Shown here: positions 27,595 to 36,712 of the stretch, piece after piece | Numbering within the stretch: the first letter of the stretch is position 1 | Layout of the letters: the number at the start of each line of letters is the position of its first letter | Assembly: GCF_001665535.1 (NCBI RefSeq) | Contig: NZ_LZSQ01000075.1 | Span: forward strand, 1-64,000 | Direction of reading: 5' to 3' | Length of the DNA: 64,000 nt | Source of the DNA: Mycobacterium sp. 852002-51961_SCH5331710 | Lineage (GTDB): Bacteria > Actinomycetota > Actinomycetes > Mycobacteriales > Mycobacteriaceae | The notes under the pieces: generated by a model | What the model was told of the DNA's origin: nothing | The model's database searches: none | Seen by the model: the letters and a program-made list of their open reading frames with translations, nothing else | Position numbers and translations under genes: made by a program

Positions 27595-28023
27595 ATGCGG
27601 ATCGCGGACGTGTTGCGGAACAAGGGCGCCGCGGTGGCCACGATTACCCCCGAGACCTCGGTGTCCGGACTGCTCACCGAGCTGGCCGTGCACAACATCG
27701 GCGCCATGGTCGTGGTGTCGCCGGACGGTCTGATGGGGATCGTCTCCGAGCGCGACGTCGTGCGTGCGATGCACCGCCGAGGCGCGGAGCTGCTCACCCA
27801 GCCCGTCTCGGAGATCATGACCACGCTGGTGGCGACGTGTGCGCCCGACGACTCCGTCGACAGCCTGAGCGCGCTCATGACGACGAACCGGGTCCGGCAC
27901 GTCCCGGTGATGGACAACGGCAGGCTCGTGGGCATCGTGAGCATCGGCGACGTCGTCAAGACGCGGATGGAAGAGCTCGAGGCACAGCAGGAGCAGCTGC
28001 AGGCATACATCACCCGTGGCTGA
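27595..28023 (+). CDS. Tandem CBS-domain protein
   Basis: A 142-residue Rv2406c-type protein made only of two CBS motifs (MRIADVLRNKGAAVATITPE to VSPDGLMGIVSERDVVRAM, and VSEIMTTLVATCAPDDSVDS to DNGRLVGIVSIGDVVKTRM). CBS pairs bind adenosine nucleotides and regulate partners; no fused domain is present. It ends in a Gln/Glu-rich coil (EELEAQQEQLQAYI). The GNAT gene starts inside its 3' end. Confidence 0.9.
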   Translation: MRIADVLRNKGAAVATITPETSVSGLLTELAVHNIGAMVVVSPDGLMGIVSERDVVRAMHRRGAELLTQPVSEIMTTLVATCAPDDSVDSLSALMTTNRVRHVPVMDNGRLVGIVSIGDVVKTRMEELEAQQEQLQAYITRG

Positions 28024-28621
28024 CGTCGAGGTCGCGCCGGCGTCGCGGCGGCAGGTGCGCGAGATGTCCCGGGTGCTGGCGCGCGCGTTCTACGACGACC
28101 CGGTGATGACGTGGATGCTGCCCGACGACTCCGCCCGCGAGCGCGGTCTCGGGCGGATGTTCGCGACCATGATCCGCCACCATTTCCTGCGCACCGAGGG
28201 CGTCGAGGTGGCCGGCAGCGGGCCGATCGGCGCGGCCGCGCTGTGGGATCCGCCGGGCGAGTGGCGGCAGACCGGGCTACAGGAACTGCGGATGATGCCG
28301 GCGTTCATGCTGGCGCTGGGGTCGAACGTGCGCCGAGGCCAGCAGGTCGCGGGCCTGATGAAGGAGCACCACCCCGAGGAGCCGCACTGGTATTTGGGGG
28401 TGATCGGCAGCGACCCGACCGTGCGCGGCACGGGATACGGGCAGGCGCTGATGCGCTCGCGGCTGGACCGCTGCGACGCCGAGCGCGCACCCGCGTACCT
28501 CGAGTCCAGCAATCCGGACAACATCGGCTACTACCAGCGCTTCGGGTTCGACGTCACCGGCGAGATAACGCTGCCCGACGGCGGGCCCGGCATGTGGCCG
28601 ATGTGGCGCGAACCGCGCTGA
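28016..28621 (+). CDS. GNAT-family N-acetyltransferase
   Basis: 201 residues. The acetyl-CoA loop is visible as [20 protein letters not shown] (RGxGxG), preceded by variable N-terminal beta strands and followed by [23 protein letters not shown] start overlaps the CBS gene by 8 bp. Substrate unknown. Confidence 0.85.
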   Translation: MADVEVAPASRRQVREMSRVLARAFYDDPVMTWMLPDDSARERGLGRMFATMIRHHFLRTEGVEVAGSGPIGAAALWDPPGEWRQTGLQELRMMPAFMLALGSNVRRGQQVAGLMKEHHPEEPHWYLGVIGSDPTVRGTGYGQALMRSRLDRCDAERAPAYLESSNPDNIGYYQRFGFDVTGEITLPDGGPGMWPMWREPR

Positions 28622-28628
28622 CGCCGTT

Positions 28629-28676
28629 TGTGAATGTGGCGACGCTCAGAGCGCCGGAACCGTCGCCGGTTTCACA
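28629..28676. terminator. Nested inverted repeat between convergent genes
   Basis: TGTGAA (28629-28634) pairs with TTCACA (28671-28676) and GGCGAC (28638-28643) with GTCGCC (28662-28667), with 3-nt internal bulges on both arms. It lies in the 70-bp gap between the convergent GNAT and MazF-like genes and could terminate both; no T-tract. Confidence 0.5.
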
Positions 28677-28691
28677 GACGGGCGGCGGGGG

Positions 28692-29303
28692 TCAGCTCCA
28701 GGAGTACTCGGCGCGCAGGCGCGTGGCCACGGCCTCGAACTTCTCGCGGGCGAGGATCGCGCCCTCGCGACGGATCCCGTCTTCGGGGACGTCGAGCACC
28801 CGGTCCAACCGCACCCAACTGGCGCGGCCCTCGTAGTCCCACGTGCCGCTGCCGATCGACACCCAGTTCGGATCGTCGCGGTGATGGTCCTGGCTCGAGA
28901 GCATCAGCCCGAGCAGCGTCGAGCGGTCGCGGCCGACCACCAGAACCGGCCGGTCCTTGCCCTGCGTCGGGTCGTCCTCGTAGACCACCCACGTCCACAC
29001 GATCTCGCCCGGATCGGCGCGGCCGTCGAGGTCGGGGGCGTAGACGATCTTGCGGGCCCGATGGGCGGTCGGCACGAAGTGACGGCTCACCGGCCTGCCC
29101 GCGGTGATCGCCGGCGGCGCCTCCTTCGGGGTGCCGGCGATCGTGTCCAGGCCGATCCGGATGCCCTGCTGGATACCGCGCTGCACGGTCTCGGACTGAC
29201 CGATCTGGCGGATGAGCTTCGGCGCCTCGTTGAACACCAAGTTCTCCGCGAACCTCTGGAAGGTCTGCAGCGGTCTCCAGGGCGCAGGCATATTTCCGAG
29301 CAT
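28692..29303 (-). CDS. PemK/MazF-like (type II toxin fold) protein, Rv2405 type
   Basis: About 203 residues. The N-terminal 90 are helical and specific to this mycobacterial family ([34 protein letters not shown]). The C-terminal part resembles the PemK/MazF barrel: [40 protein letters not shown] and [20 protein letters not shown]. No antitoxin gene is adjacent, so a house-keeping or orphan role is likely. ATG at 29303 chosen; 29291 (MPAPWRPL, with CGGAA just upstream) is also possible. Confidence 0.72.
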   Translation of the reverse strand: MLGNMPAPWRPLQTFQRFAENLVFNEAPKLIRQIGQSETVQRGIQQGIRIGLDTIAGTPKEAPPAITAGRPVSRHFVPTAHRARKIVYAPDLDGRADPGEIVWTWVVYEDDPTQGKDRPVLVVGRDRSTLLGLMLSSQDHHRDDPNWVSIGSGTWDYEGRASWVRLDRVLDVPEDGIRREGAILAREKFEAVATRLRAEYSWS

Positions 29304-29357
29304 AAGCGAGGCCCACACCGCGCGATTGTGTGCTCAGGCCATGGCCTGGATACGCTG

Positions 29358-31235
29358 GTGGCACCCGAAGTCCGCGTTCACCAGGAGATTCCCATCAGCA
29401 GTTTCGCCGATCAGACCTTCACGGCGCCGGCGCAGATCCGGAACTTCTGCATCATCGCCCATATCGATCACGGCAAGTCGACGTTGGCCGACCGGATGCT
29501 GCAACTCACCGGCGTCGTCGCCGACCGCGACATGCGCGCGCAGTACCTCGACCGCATGGACATCGAGCGCGAGCGCGGCATCACGATCAAGGCGCAGAAC
29601 GTCCGTCTGCCATGGAAAGTCGACGGCGACGACTACGTGCTGCACCTGATCGACACCCCCGGCCACGTCGACTTCACCTACGAGGTGTCGCGCGCGCTGG
29701 AGGCGTGCGAAGGGGCGGTGCTGCTCGTCGACGCCGCCCAGGGGATCGAGGCGCAAACGCTGGCGAACCTGTATCTGGCGCTCGACCGCGACCTGCACAT
29801 CATCCCGGTGCTCAACAAGATCGACCTGCCCGCGGCCGACCCGGACCGCTACGCCGCCGAACTCGCCCACATCATCGGCTGCGAACCCGAAGACGTCCTG
29901 CGGGTGTCCGGGAAGACGGGTGCGGGCGTGGCCGACCTGCTCGACCACGTCGTGCGCGAGGTGCCGCCACCCGTCGGCGACGCCGACACGCCGGCACGGG
30001 CGATGATCTTCGACTCCGTCTACGACACCTACCGCGGCGTGGTCACCTATGTCCGCGTCGTCGACGGCAAGATCATCCCGCGCGAGCGCATCAAGATGAT
30101 GTCCACCGGCGCCACCCACGAACTGCTCGAGGTCGGCATCGTCTCGCCCGAACCCAAGGCGTCCGCTGGACTCGGGGTGGGCGAGGTGGGCTACCTCATC
30201 ACCGGCGTGAAGGACGTGCGCCAGTCCAAGGTCGGTGACACGGTGACGACGGCGCGCAACGGTGCGACCGAACCGCTCACCGGATACCGCGAACCGCGGC
30301 CGATGGTCTACTCGGGGCTGTATCCCGTTGACGGATCGGACTATCCGGACCTGCGCGACGCGCTCGACAAACTGCAACTCAACGATGCGGCGTTGACGTA
30401 CGAGCCGGAGACCTCCGTGGCGCTCGGATTCGGTTTCCGCAGCGGCTTTCTGGGCCTGCTGCACATGGAGATCACCCGCGAGCGGCTCGAGCGCGAGTTC
30501 AATCTCGACCTGATCTCCACCTCGCCCAACGTCGTCTATCGCGTTGTGCAGGAAGATGGTTCGGAGATCACGGTGACCAACCCGTCGGACTGGCCGGACG
30601 GCAAGATCCGCACGGTCTACGAGCCGGTGGTCAAGACCACGATCATCGCGCCCAGCGAGTTCATCGGCACCATCATGGAGCTCTGCCAGTCGCGGCGCGG
30701 CGAACTCGGCGGCATGGACTACCTCTCACCGGAGCGGGTGGAACTGCGCTACACGATGCCGCTGGGCGAGATCATCTTCGACTTCTTCGACGCGCTGAAG
30801 TCGCGCACCCGCGGATACGCCAGCCTGGACTACGAGGAGGCCGGCGAGCAGGAGGCCGACCTGGTCAAGGTCGACATCCTGCTGCAGGGCGAGCCGGTCG
30901 ACGCTTTCAGCGCGATCGTGCACAAGGAGTCGGCGTACGCCTACGGCAACAAGATGACCACCAAGCTCAAGGAGCTGATTCCGCGTCAGCAGTTCGAGGT
31001 TCCGGTGCAGGCGGCCATCGGTTCGAAGATCATCGCTCGCGAAAACATCCGCGCGATCCGCAAAGACGTGCTATCGAAGTGCTATGGCGGGGACATCACC
31101 CGCAAGCGCAAGCTGCTCGAGAAGCAGAAGGAAGGCAAGAAGCGGATGAAGACCATCGGTCGGGTCGAGGTGCCCCAGGAGGCGTTCGTCGCCGCCCTGT
31201 CCACCGACTCGTCGGCCGACAAGGCCAAGAAGTAG
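29358..31235 (+). CDS. lepA: Elongation factor 4 (back-translocating GTPase)
   Basis: About 625 residues. All GTPase motifs are present: G1 [15 protein letters not shown]2 RGIT, G3 DTPGHVDF, G4 [10 protein letters not shown]; the C-terminal EF4-specific domain ends [20 protein letters not shown]. Restarts stalled ribosomes. The start is unclear: no ATG lies near the conserved sequence [14 protein letters not shown]. In-frame GTG codons at 29328 and 29358 are the normal choices; an ATT at 29388 directly after AGGAG would give the shortest form. Divergent from the MazF-like gene. Confidence 0.93.
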   Translation: MAPEVRVHQEIPISSFADQTFTAPAQIRNFCIIAHIDHGKSTLADRMLQLTGVVADRDMRAQYLDRMDIERERGITIKAQNVRLPWKVDGDDYVLHLIDTPGHVDFTYEVSRALEACEGAVLLVDAAQGIEAQTLANLYLALDRDLHIIPVLNKIDLPAADPDRYAAELAHIIGCEPEDVLRVSGKTGAGVADLLDHVVREVPPPVGDADTPARAMIFDSVYDTYRGVVTYVRVVDGKIIPRERIKMMSTGATHELLEVGIVSPEPKASAGLGVGEVGYLITGVKDVRQSKVGDTVTTARNGATEPLTGYREPRPMVYSGLYPVDGSDYPDLRDALDKLQLNDAALTYEPETSVALGFGFRSGFLGLLHMEITRERLEREFNLDLISTSPNVVYRVVQEDGSEITVTNPSDWPDGKIRTVYEPVVKTTIIAPSEFIGTIMELCQSRRGELGGMDYLSPERVELRYTMPLGEIIFDFFDALKSRTRGYASLDYEEAGEQEADLVKVDILLQGEPVDAFSAIVHKESAYAYGNKMTTKLKELIPRQQFEVPVQAAIGSKIIARENIRAIRKDVLSKCYGGDITRKRKLLEKQKEGKKRMKTIGRVEVPQEAFVAALSTDSSADKAKK

Positions 31236-31241
31236 GTCGCC

Positions 31242-31961
31242 GTGCGCACGGCGGCGATGACGGCGGCGGCGTTGGGCGCGTGTGCGATCGTCGCCGGCTG
31301 TTCCGCACCCGCAGGCCAGGCGCCGTCCCCGCAGGTGGCGCCGGCCGTCAAACTCTCGCCGAACCCGGCGCTGGACCGGGCGCTGCCGACCGCCGAGGAG
31401 CTGAGCATCATGCTCGGCGGCGACGGCTTCATGGGCCAGGTCGTCCAGGGCGGCGCGGAGATGCTGCTGCAGGGTGTCGGCGAGGCCGAGGCCACGCCGC
31501 TGGACTGCGTGAGCACCGGATACCGGCTGGAGAAGGTGGTGTACCAGGCCAGCCCGGTGCGGTCGGTGGCCAGCCAGTCGTGGGCCGGCGGTGACGCCAA
31601 CGGCCCCACCGCCACCGGGTTCTTCGGCGTGGTCGAGTTCGTCGACGCCGACGCCGCGCGGGAGTTCTTCGCCGCCTCTGCCGACAAATGGCACCGGTGC
31701 AACGGCCAGACGCTGGTGTTGAACCGATCCGACCGGGGCGGGCAGGGGTCCAGCCGCATCACCGAGGTCGACGTCGGCGACGAGATCGTCTCGGCGGTGG
31801 TGATGCAGGACGCCGGATCGACGGTCCAGCGGGCGCTCGGCGTGGCCGGGGACTCCGTCGTCGACGTCGAGATCGCCGACGTCGCGGGGCCCAAGGCGAC
31901 CGGAGCGCGGGATGCCGCCGCCGTCGCGGACCTGATGCTGGAGAAGATCGGCGGGTCCTGA
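31242..31961 (+). CDS. Lipoprotein with PknH-like sensor domain (LppR-like)
   Basis: 239 residues with an N-terminal signal ending in lipobox VAGCS (about residue 21), so it is membrane-anchored outside. The rest follows the PknH_C sensor-domain pattern: LPTAEELSIMLGGDGF, LDCVSTGYRLEKVVYQ and FVDADAAREFFAASADKWHRCNGQ with a spaced Cys pair. Position after lepA matches lppR in M. tuberculosis. GTG start 6 bp after lepA, probably same transcript. Ligand unknown. Confidence 0.8.
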   Translation: MRTAAMTAAALGACAIVAGCSAPAGQAPSPQVAPAVKLSPNPALDRALPTAEELSIMLGGDGFMGQVVQGGAEMLLQGVGEAEATPLDCVSTGYRLEKVVYQASPVRSVASQSWAGGDANGPTATGFFGVVEFVDADAAREFFAASADKWHRCNGQTLVLNRSDRGGQGSSRITEVDVGDEIVSAVVMQDAGSTVQRALGVAGDSVVDVEIADVAGPKATGARDAAAVADLMLEKIGGS

Positions 31962-32023
31962 ACCGCGCGGACGAAATTGTCGCCCACGCCGCGAATTTGC
32001 CAGAAGTCGGTCACAATAACGCG

Positions 32024-32731
32024 GTGACTCCATTCCGCACGGCGTCGCGGTTGTGCGCCGCGGGTGCGCTCCTGGCCGTGTCGGTTGTGCTGGCGGGCTG
32101 CGTGAGCACCGTTGCGGGGACGGCGTTGCGCGCCCAGACGGGGCCTGTCGATGTTCCGGAGCTGACCGCCGACAAGCTCGACGACGTGTTGCTGACCATC
32201 GGCGAACTCAACGGCATCATGGGCTCGTCGACGATGAAGGTCACCAGCGAGCTCGAGGAAATGACCGATCATTCCGATGACGTGTCCGACCGCGACTGTC
32301 TGGGGGCGATGTACGGCGCCGAGGAGCCGGTGTACGCGGGCAGCGGGTGGACCGACGTGCGCGACCAGGTGGCGCGCGAACCCGACGACGACAACGACCA
32401 CTGGGTCGAGCAGACCGCGGTGCTGTACCCGTCCGCCGACGAGGCGCAGCGGTTCTTCGACGATGCCAAGGCCGCGTGGGAGGCCTGCGCGGATTCGACT
32501 GTGGCCGTAGGTAGTTCAGGGGACTCGTACATGTGGGACCTCGATGAAGTCCACACCGAAGGCATGCTGATCACTCAGGTCACGACGCAACAGGACGCCG
32601 ACGGCTGGGCGTGCCAGCACGCTCTGTCGACGGCGTCGAACCTGACCGTCGAGGCGTGGGCGTGCAGTTATTCGATCGGTGACGAGGCGGCCACCATCGC
32701 GCTGGACATGCTGGCCAACGCGGCGAAGTAG
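32024..32731 (+). CDS. Second lipoprotein with PknH-like sensor domain
   Basis: 235 residues with signal LCAAGALLAVSVVLAGC (lipobox LAGC at about residue 25). It shares the sensor layout with its neighbour: LDDVLLTIGELNGIMGSST, DRDCLGAMYGAEEPVYAGSGW and YPSADEAQRFFDDAKAAWEACAD, with more acidic residues. A tandem paralogue of the preceding gene. GTG start 62 bp after it. Confidence 0.8.
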   Translation: MTPFRTASRLCAAGALLAVSVVLAGCVSTVAGTALRAQTGPVDVPELTADKLDDVLLTIGELNGIMGSSTMKVTSELEEMTDHSDDVSDRDCLGAMYGAEEPVYAGSGWTDVRDQVAREPDDDNDHWVEQTAVLYPSADEAQRFFDDAKAAWEACADSTVAVGSSGDSYMWDLDEVHTEGMLITQVTTQQDADGWACQHALSTASNLTVEAWACSYSIGDEAATIALDMLANAAK

Positions 32732-32748
32732 GCGCCAGCCTCCCTTCG

Positions 32749-32808
32749 GCGAGCAGACGCAAACCTGCCCAAAATTCGCGCAAAAGAGGCAGTTTCGCGT
32801 CTGCTCGC
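32749..32808. terminator. Long hairpin between lipoprotein and trehalase genes
   Basis: Arms 32749-32769 and 32788-32808 are 21-base inverted repeats (GCGAGCAGACGC...CTGCC) with only a small mismatch region; the loop is 18 bases. It sits between two convergent genes and is a plausible bidirectional terminator. Part of it (TTTGCGTCTACTCG) recurs as a single arm at 34885-34898. Confidence 0.6.
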
Positions 32809-32821
32809 GGGAAGAGGTGAC

Positions 32822-34858
32822 CTACATCGGGGCGTTGGCGGGAACGAAGACGCCGGAGCTGTCGGCCTCCTCCTCGGCCCGGATCACGTGTACGACCGCG
32901 TTGATCAACGCCAGGTGGGTGAACGCCTGCGGGAAGTTGCCGAGATGCCGGCCGGTGCGCGGCTCGATCTCCTCGGCGTAGAGGTGCAGCGGGCTGGCGA
33001 ACGACAGCAGCCGTTCGCACAGGTGCTTGGCGCGGCTGATCTCGCCGATCTCGACCAGCGCGGACACCAGCCAGAACGAGCAGATCGTGAAGGTGCCCTC
33101 CTCGCCGGCCAATCCGTCGTCGGTCTCCTCGACGCGGTAGCGCAGCACGAGGCCTTCCTCGGTGAGCTCGTCGGCGATCGCCAGCACCGTCGCGCGCACC
33201 CGCGGATCGTCGGGTGGCAGGAACCGGGTCAGCACGGCCAGCAGCAGCGAGGCGTCGAGCGCGTCGTCGCCGTAGCGCTGCGTCAGCACACCGCGGGAGT
33301 CGACGCCGTGCTTGAGCACGTCGGCCTTGATCTCCTCCGCGATCGCGCGCCACTGCTGCGCGTAGGACTTCTCGCCCTGCAGCTCAGCGAGTTTCGAGCC
33401 GCGGTCCAGCGCCACCCAGCACATGATCTTCGAACTCGTGAAGTGCTGCGGCTCGCCGCGCACCTCCCAGATGCCTCGGTCGGGTTCCTTCCAGTGCTTG
33501 ATCGCCTCTTCGACCTGCTGCTTGCACACCGGCCACAACGTGTCGGAGATCTGCTCGCGCGACTTGGCGTGCAGGTACACCGAATCCAGCATGGTGCCCC
33601 AGATGTCGTGCTGCATCTGGTTGTACGCGCCGTTGCCGATGCGCACCGGTCGCGCCCCGTCGTAACCGGACAGGTGGCGCAATTCCTCCTCGACCAGCGT
33701 GCGCTCGCCACCGACGGCGTACATCACCTGAAGTGGATGTCGCTCACCGTTGTTCGCGCCGGACACGTCGGCGATGAACGCGAAGAAGTCGTCTGCCTCG
33801 CGGTCCAACCCCAGTGTGTAGAGGCCCCACAGCGCGAACGTCGAATCGCGCACCCAGGCATAGCGGTAGTCCCAGTTGCGTTCGCCCTGAGGCGTTTCCG
33901 GCAGCGACGTGGTGGGTGCGGCCAGCAGCGCGCCGGTCGGGGAGTACGTCAGCCCCTTCAGCGTCAGCGCACTGCGCTGCAGGTAGGCACGCCAGGGGTG
34001 GTCCGGGAAGTCGCCGACGTTGATCCACTGGCGCCAGGCCTCGCTGGTCTGCCACATCTTGTCGGCGGCCTCGTCGTAGGTCTGCGGCGCCGGATGCTTC
34101 GACCAGGACAGCGCGACGAATGCGTTGTCGCCCTCCTTCATCCGGGTGCGCGCCCGCGCCTCGTGGCCCTCCAGGCCGAGCCGCAGATTGGTGGTGAGCC
34201 GAAGCGTGGGATGCGCGTCGGCGTCGCGGCTGGCCCGCGCGATCGCCTCGCCGTAAGCCTGCGCCGAGTACTCCCACGTCGCCGGGATGCGGTGGTAGTC
34301 GAACGCCGGCTCGCAGTTCATCACCAACTCGACGGTGCCGCTCACACATCGCACGGTGCGCAGCAGGATGTGCTCGGCGTCCCAGTCCATCGGCGTGCGG
34401 CGGTGGGTACGCGACCGGGTCTCCAGGTCGTGCCAGGGACCCATCACCAACGCCTCGCGCACGATCAGCCAGCCGGTGTGGGTCTGCCAGGTCGTCTCCA
34501 GGATCAGGCTGCCGGGCAGGTAGCGCCGGGCCGAGGGGACCGTCACCCCGTACGGGCCGAGCCGGAAATGGCCGGCGCCGCGGTCCAGGATGGCTCCGAA
34601 CACGCTCGGCGAGTCCGGGCGCGGCACGCACAACCACTCGACCGACCCCGCCGAGGAAATCAGGCACGTGTTCTCGCAGTCGGACAGAAACCCGTAGTCG
34701 GCGATCGGCGGAAACGGGTTCCGCAATGCACCGGTGGGCGCGTACGGCGTCGGCGCCGTCACGGTCAACGGGGTGTTCGACAGGACGGCCTGGGCGGGCT
34801 TCGCCCCGTTCTCCGTCTCCGCTGACCCGTCCGACGGCCCGGTTTGTTGCAGAACCAT
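32822..34858 (-). CDS. Trehalase, glycoside hydrolase family 15
   Basis: A 678-residue GH15 enzyme hydrolysing trehalose to glucose, matching the mycobacterial trehalase (Rv2402 position). N-terminal PIADYGFLSDCENTCLISSA and SVEWLCVPRPDSPSVFG begin a beta-sandwich domain. The (alpha/alpha)6 catalytic barrel has NWDYRYAWVRDSTFALWGLY, IWGTMLDSVYLHAKS, DRGIWEVRGEPQHFTSSKIM (catalytic-acid region) and FTICSFWLVSALVEIG. Full length. The family in mycobacteria needs phosphate and magnesium (established knowledge). Confidence 0.9.
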   Translation of the reverse strand: MVLQQTGPSDGSAETENGAKPAQAVLSNTPLTVTAPTPYAPTGALRNPFPPIADYGFLSDCENTCLISSAGSVEWLCVPRPDSPSVFGAILDRGAGHFRLGPYGVTVPSARRYLPGSLILETTWQTHTGWLIVREALVMGPWHDLETRSRTHRRTPMDWDAEHILLRTVRCVSGTVELVMNCEPAFDYHRIPATWEYSAQAYGEAIARASRDADAHPTLRLTTNLRLGLEGHEARARTRMKEGDNAFVALSWSKHPAPQTYDEAADKMWQTSEAWRQWINVGDFPDHPWRAYLQRSALTLKGLTYSPTGALLAAPTTSLPETPQGERNWDYRYAWVRDSTFALWGLYTLGLDREADDFFAFIADVSGANNGERHPLQVMYAVGGERTLVEEELRHLSGYDGARPVRIGNGAYNQMQHDIWGTMLDSVYLHAKSREQISDTLWPVCKQQVEEAIKHWKEPDRGIWEVRGEPQHFTSSKIMCWVALDRGSKLAELQGEKSYAQQWRAIAEEIKADVLKHGVDSRGVLTQRYGDDALDASLLLAVLTRFLPPDDPRVRATVLAIADELTEEGLVLRYRVEETDDGLAGEEGTFTICSFWLVSALVEIGEISRAKHLCERLLSFASPLHLYAEEIEPRTGRHLGNFPQAFTHLALINAVVHVIRAEEEADSSGVFVPANAPM

Positions 34859-34916
34859 GCCGTCATCATCGACTGCCGACGTGCTTTGCGTCTACTCGTT
34901 GGCGCTCGACGCGCCG

Positions 34917-36131
34917 TCAGCGGCGCGCGAAGGCCGGAATGTGTTCCGGTAGGGGACCGATCGCGACGCCGTAGGCGGCCAGTCGGCGCAGCACCGGCAG
35001 CCCGGCCGCGAGGCGCACGAACCGCGGCGCCTCGGCCTGCCCCGTCGAGGCGACCGCGACCGCGATGACGCGGCGGTGGATCAGCTTCTGCACCGATTGG
35101 ATCAGCGCCGCGGGCACCCAGCGGCGCGCCTGCACGCGGGCCAGATGCTGACTCGACAGCGTGCCCGACCGCAACGGGCCCGCCAGGATGCGTCCCGCGG
35201 CGACGGCGTCGGCCACGGCGAGGTTGATCCCGACCCCGCCGACCGGCGACATTGCGTGGGCGGCGTCGCCGATCAGCAGCAGGCCGTCGCTGTACCAGCG
35301 CCGCAGCCGGTTCAGCTGCACGTCGAGCAACTTCACCTCGTCGAACGAGGTCACCGCGCCGATGCGGTCGGCCAGCCACGGCACCAGCGCCACCACACCG
35401 CGGTGCAGCGACTCGATGCCCTGCGCGCGCAACTGCGCATCGCGGCCCTTGGGAATGACGTACGCGCACTGGTAGTAATCGCCGCGGTCGATGACGATCT
35501 GCGCGTGTCCGGCGCCGAGGACCCCGCCGAGCCCGTGCGGGTCGTCGGGCTCGCGTGGCACCCGGAACCACCAGACGTCCATGGGCACGCCGAAGTTCTT
35601 CGGTTCGAGCCCCATTTCGGTGCGCAGCGTCGACGACCGGCCGTCGCAGGCGACGGTCAGCGTCGCGCGCATCTCGCGCACCTCACCGTCGGTGCCGCGG
35701 TAGCGCACGCCGACCACCTTGCCGCCCTCGCGGATCGGCCCGAGCACCTCGGTGCTGCGCATCAACGTGAACGACGGTTCGCGTTCCGCGGCGGTGGCCA
35801 GCAGTTCGAGGAAATCCCACTGCGGCACCAGCGCAATGTGCTTGTGCGGACCGGGAATTCGTCGCAGGTCCATCGCGACCCGCGTGCCCTGCACCGTCAT
35901 GGCCAGCATGTCGATCTCGCGGTGCGGAATGGCGGCGAACTCGTCGGAGAGTCCCAACTCGTCGAGCAACCGCAGTGTGCTCGCGTGCACGGTGTCACCG
36001 CGGAAATCACGGAGGAAGTCGGCGTGTTTCTCCATCACCGTGACCGCGACCCCAGCTCGGGCGAGCACCAACGCGAGCATCATTCCCGCAGGACCGCCTC
36101 CGGCGACGATGCAGGTGGTGTCGGCGGGCAC
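34917..36131 (-). CDS. FAD-dependent aromatic hydroxylase-like oxidoreductase
   Basis: A 404-residue flavoprotein of the p-hydroxybenzoate hydroxylase/UbiH group. FAD motif IVAGGGPAGMMLALVLARAG at residues 8-27, the middle DG motif LTVACDGRSSTLRTEMGL, and GDAAHAMSPVGGVGINLAVA near 290. The GTG start is supported by the immediate Rossmann strand. Substrate unknown. Divergent from two small membrane protein genes. Confidence 0.85.
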   Translation of the reverse strand: MPADTTCIVAGGGPAGMMLALVLARAGVAVTVMEKHADFLRDFRGDTVHASTLRLLDELGLSDEFAAIPHREIDMLAMTVQGTRVAMDLRRIPGPHKHIALVPQWDFLELLATAAEREPSFTLMRSTEVLGPIREGGKVVGVRYRGTDGEVREMRATLTVACDGRSSTLRTEMGLEPKNFGVPMDVWWFRVPREPDDPHGLGGVLGAGHAQIVIDRGDYYQCAYVIPKGRDAQLRAQGIESLHRGVVALVPWLADRIGAVTSFDEVKLLDVQLNRLRRWYSDGLLLIGDAAHAMSPVGGVGINLAVADAVAAGRILAGPLRSGTLSSQHLARVQARRWVPAALIQSVQKLIHRRVIAVAVASTGQAEAPRFVRLAAGLPVLRRLAAYGVAIGPLPEHIPAFARR

Positions 36132-36163
36132 GGGCCCATCTTCGCATCGCCTAGGCTGGCCGC

Positions 36164-36361
36164 GTGGGTGGCTTCCTGAGTTGGTGGGACGGTGTCGAGC
36201 TCTGGCTCACCGGCCTGCCGTTCGTCGCCCAGACCGCGGTGGTGATGCCGGTGGTGCTCGCGCTCGCATACGGCATCGCGATGGTGCTCGACGGTGCCCT
36301 GGGTAACGGGATCAGGCTGCTCCGCCACGTTCGCCACGACGAACGGGACGCCGACCGATGA
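36164..36361 (+). CDS. Small conserved membrane protein (Rv2401A-like)
   Basis: 65 residues: MGGFLSWWDGVELWLTGLPF, then one strong helix (VAQTAVVMPVVLALAYGIAMVL, broken here only by Pro) and a charged cytoplasmic tail RLLRHVRHDERDADR. Position between the flavoprotein and sulfate-transport genes matches a conserved small membrane gene in mycobacteria. The stop overlaps the next mini-gene (ATGA). Confidence 0.7.
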   Translation: MGGFLSWWDGVELWLTGLPFVAQTAVVMPVVLALAYGIAMVLDGALGNGIRLLRHVRHDERDADR

Positions 36362-36447
36362 GCGGCGGGATGCCGCGGTCGCGGGTGACGTTGGTGCTCG
36401 TCATCCTGCTGATCCTGGTGATCGTCATGTGGCTGTTCACTCGCTGA
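36358..36447 (+). CDS. 29-residue single-helix membrane mini-protein
   Basis: ATG at 36358 overlaps the preceding stop by 4 bp. It reads MSGGMPRSRV, then a 16-residue helix of almost only Leu/Val/Ile, ending MWLFTR. Basic residues before the helix suggest Nin-Cout insertion. Translational coupling and the purely hydrophobic composition argue that it is real; function unknown, perhaps partner of the 65-residue protein. Confidence 0.5.
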   Translation: MSGGMPRSRVTLVLVILLILVIVMWLFTR

Positions 36448-36488
36448 CGCGCGCGAAACCCTCGACGAGCAGGTTGCGAGAAACCTGT

Positions 36489-36494
36489 TAGGCT
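36489..36494 (+). promoter_or_regulatory. -10 element for the cysteine leader and sulfate operon
   Basis: TAGGCT ends 8 bases before the leader ATG at 36502. No ribosome-binding site precedes that ATG, so the message probably begins at or next to the ATG (leaderless). Confidence 0.5.
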
Positions 36495-36501
36495 TCCCGC
36501 C

Positions 36502-36594
36502 ATGCAAACGGCGTCCGGCAACAAGAGCGGCCATGTGGTGGCCCTCATTGCCGTGGGTTTGAGCGCTGTCGCCGATGTCTGTTGTTGTTGCTGA
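36502..36594 (+). CDS. Poly-cysteine leader peptide upstream of subI-cysTWA
   Basis: A 30-codon ORF starting MQTASGNKSGHVVALIAVGL and ending with four consecutive cysteine codons (TGT TGT TGT TGC) just before TGA. Leaderless poly-Cys ORFs upstream of sulfur genes are an established mycobacterial cysteine-sensing attenuator type: ribosomes stall on the Cys run when Cys-tRNA is scarce and downstream expression rises. The 118 bp between this stop and the subI start would hold the responsive RNA structure. Confidence 0.85.
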   Translation: MQTASGNKSGHVVALIAVGLSAVADVCCCC

Positions 36595-36712
36595 CTCCTC
36601 CGCCCGTCCGCGGTTCGGTGTCGGTAACGGCTGTGGGATGACGCCCTTGCGCTGATCCATCGCCTCTCCGTCGGGTCGGGTTCCGCCGAAGTCCCCCAAC
36701 GAAAGGTCACCG

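Noticed and set aside
28692..29303. Toxin-antitoxin system for the MazF-like gene
   Set aside because: No small antitoxin gene is adjacent on either side; lepA is divergent, so a TA pair is not supported.
34885..34898. TTTGCGTCTACTCG resembling one arm of the 32749-32808 hairpin
   Set aside because: No partner arm nearby, so it was not called as a terminator; kept only as a possible repeat trace.
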